Below are positions 6,347-6,813 of a stretch of 6,813 nucleotides of DNA, in pieces (the first letter of the stretch is position 1; each line of letters begins with the position of its first letter). The stretch comes from Oscillospiraceae bacterium. Lineage in GTDB: Bacteria > Bacillota > Clostridia > Oscillospirales > Ruminococcaceae. The stretch spans positions 1 to 6,813 of the forward strand of contig JAIRWE010000071.1 of NCBI GenBank assembly GCA_031253365.1. Direction: 5' to 3'. The notes under the pieces were generated by a model. The model was given only the letters and a program-made list of their open reading frames with translations. It made no database searches and had not been told where the DNA came from. A program made the position numbers and the translations under genes.

Positions 6347-6813
6347 CGAATAATAATCAAGCTCAAGTATTTTTGCGGACGCGGCGAATTTCGCGTCTAT
6401 GATTTGAGAAATGCCGTTTCGGTAGCCGTCTTCCGGGATAACGCCCTCGTTCGCGATAAATTCAAGTCTCCTGGCGTTATAACGCCCTATGTCGGTAATA
6501 AAACTCCTGTCCGCGAAAATAACCAAAGGCGGGCTGTCGCTGAATATGTCCGTTCCCATAAGCAAGCGCGAATCGTATTCCAACCCCAGCAAATTTGACA
6601 CGGTGGGGATAATGTCAATGCCGGAGCAGGGTTTGTCTATGGTTTGCGCTTTTACGCCTTTCGCGTATATGATGAGCGTACTCTCGTATATTTCAAAAGT
6701 TTCTTCCGTCTTATGCCCGGCAAGTTCGTTAATCTGCTCGCTTGTCAGCCCATACGGATAATGGTCCGCGCTCAGCACTATCAGGGTTTTGTCGGCGATA
6801 TTCGCCTGTTCAA
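6326..6813 (-). CDS. LTA-synthase/sulfatase-family protein, C-terminal part (5' end beyond the window)
   Basis: C-terminal 161 residues of a leftward gene; the frame stays open to the window's right edge, so a GTG at 6776-6778 is internal and not the start. The segment begins EQANIADKTLIVLSADHYPY, typical of the alkaline-phosphatase/sulfatase fold in lipoteichoic-acid-synthase-like proteins. D and H of SADHYPYG correspond to the metal ligands D475 and H476 of S. aureus LtaS. The later IDKPCSGIDIIPTVSNLLGL and GTDIFSD are the usual follow-on of this family, and the protein ends ...LELDYYSLLRQFL. Known relatives have N-terminal membrane helices and an extracellular catalytic domain that moves glycerol-phosphate or phosphoethanolamine-type groups; those parts are outside the window. 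It converges on the transketolase gene with a 21-nt overlap of 3' ends. The exact substrate, and whether it is a true LtaS, cannot be settled from the tail. Confidence 0.88.
   Translation of the reverse strand, partial: EQANIADKTLIVLSADHYPYGLTSEQINELAGHKTEETFEIYESTLIIYAKGVKAQTIDKPCSGIDIIPTVSNLLGLEYDSRLLMGTDIFSDSPPLVIFADRSFITDIGRYNARRLEFIANEGVIPEDGYRNGISQIIDAKFAASAKILELDYYSLLRQFL

Noticed and set aside
6489..6761. 90-codon plus-strand frame inside the right-edge gene
   Set aside because: Shadow of the LTA-synthase-like coding sequence, which has strong family motifs on the other strand.
6776..6778. GTG as start of the right-edge minus-strand gene
   Set aside because: It falls in the middle of the conserved IVLSADHYPYG core, and the frame with family-like sequence continues to the window edge.

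Overview
This looks like a chromosomal housekeeping stretch from a member of the Bacillota, most likely class Clostridia. The organism is inferred from gene order and protein style, not from a marker gene. The block isoleucyl-tRNA synthetase, then lipoprotein signal peptidase, then RluD-type pseudouridine synthase is the classic Firmicutes order (B. subtilis ileS-lspA-ylyB). The IleS is rich in paired cysteines, as is common in anaerobes. The convergent gene at the right edge resembles Clostridia-type LTA-synthase/sulfatase proteins. G+C is moderate, roughly half by eye, and base use looks uniform, with no sign of recent transfer.

Layout: six genes read rightward in a compact run: ileS (22-2787), lspA (2815-3354), an rluD-like gene (3347-4276, overlapping lspA by 8 nt), a Cof-type HAD phosphatase (4343-5146), a small cysteine-rich zinc-binding protein (5167-5484) and a transketolase N-terminal half (5504-6346). 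The longest gap is 66 nt, so they could be one transcript. Any promoter or T-box leader for ileS would lie left of the window. One gene reads leftward from the right edge (6326-6813, its N-terminal part outside the window). It is the C-terminal part of an alkaline-phosphatase/sulfatase-fold protein of the LTA-synthase type, and its 3' end overlaps the transketolase gene tail-to-tail by 21 nt.

How the genes fit together: the first three serve translation and envelope maturation (charging tRNA-Ile, trimming lipoproteins, modifying 23S rRNA). The last three look like a looser metabolic or hypothetical appendage (sugar-phosphate-type phosphatase, zinc protein, half transketolase). The transketolase half carries the thiamine-diphosphate diphosphate-binding residues but not the catalytic glutamate, which sits in the missing C-terminal half. 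That half is not next to it here.

I found no mobile element, CRISPR array, tRNA, rRNA or convincing intrinsic terminator. No clearly new biological system is visible. The best leads are the orphaned transketolase half beside an unassigned 11-cysteine zinc protein, a 16-nt perfect repeat around two ribosome-binding sites, and a hairpin abutting the HAD gene's ribosome-binding site.
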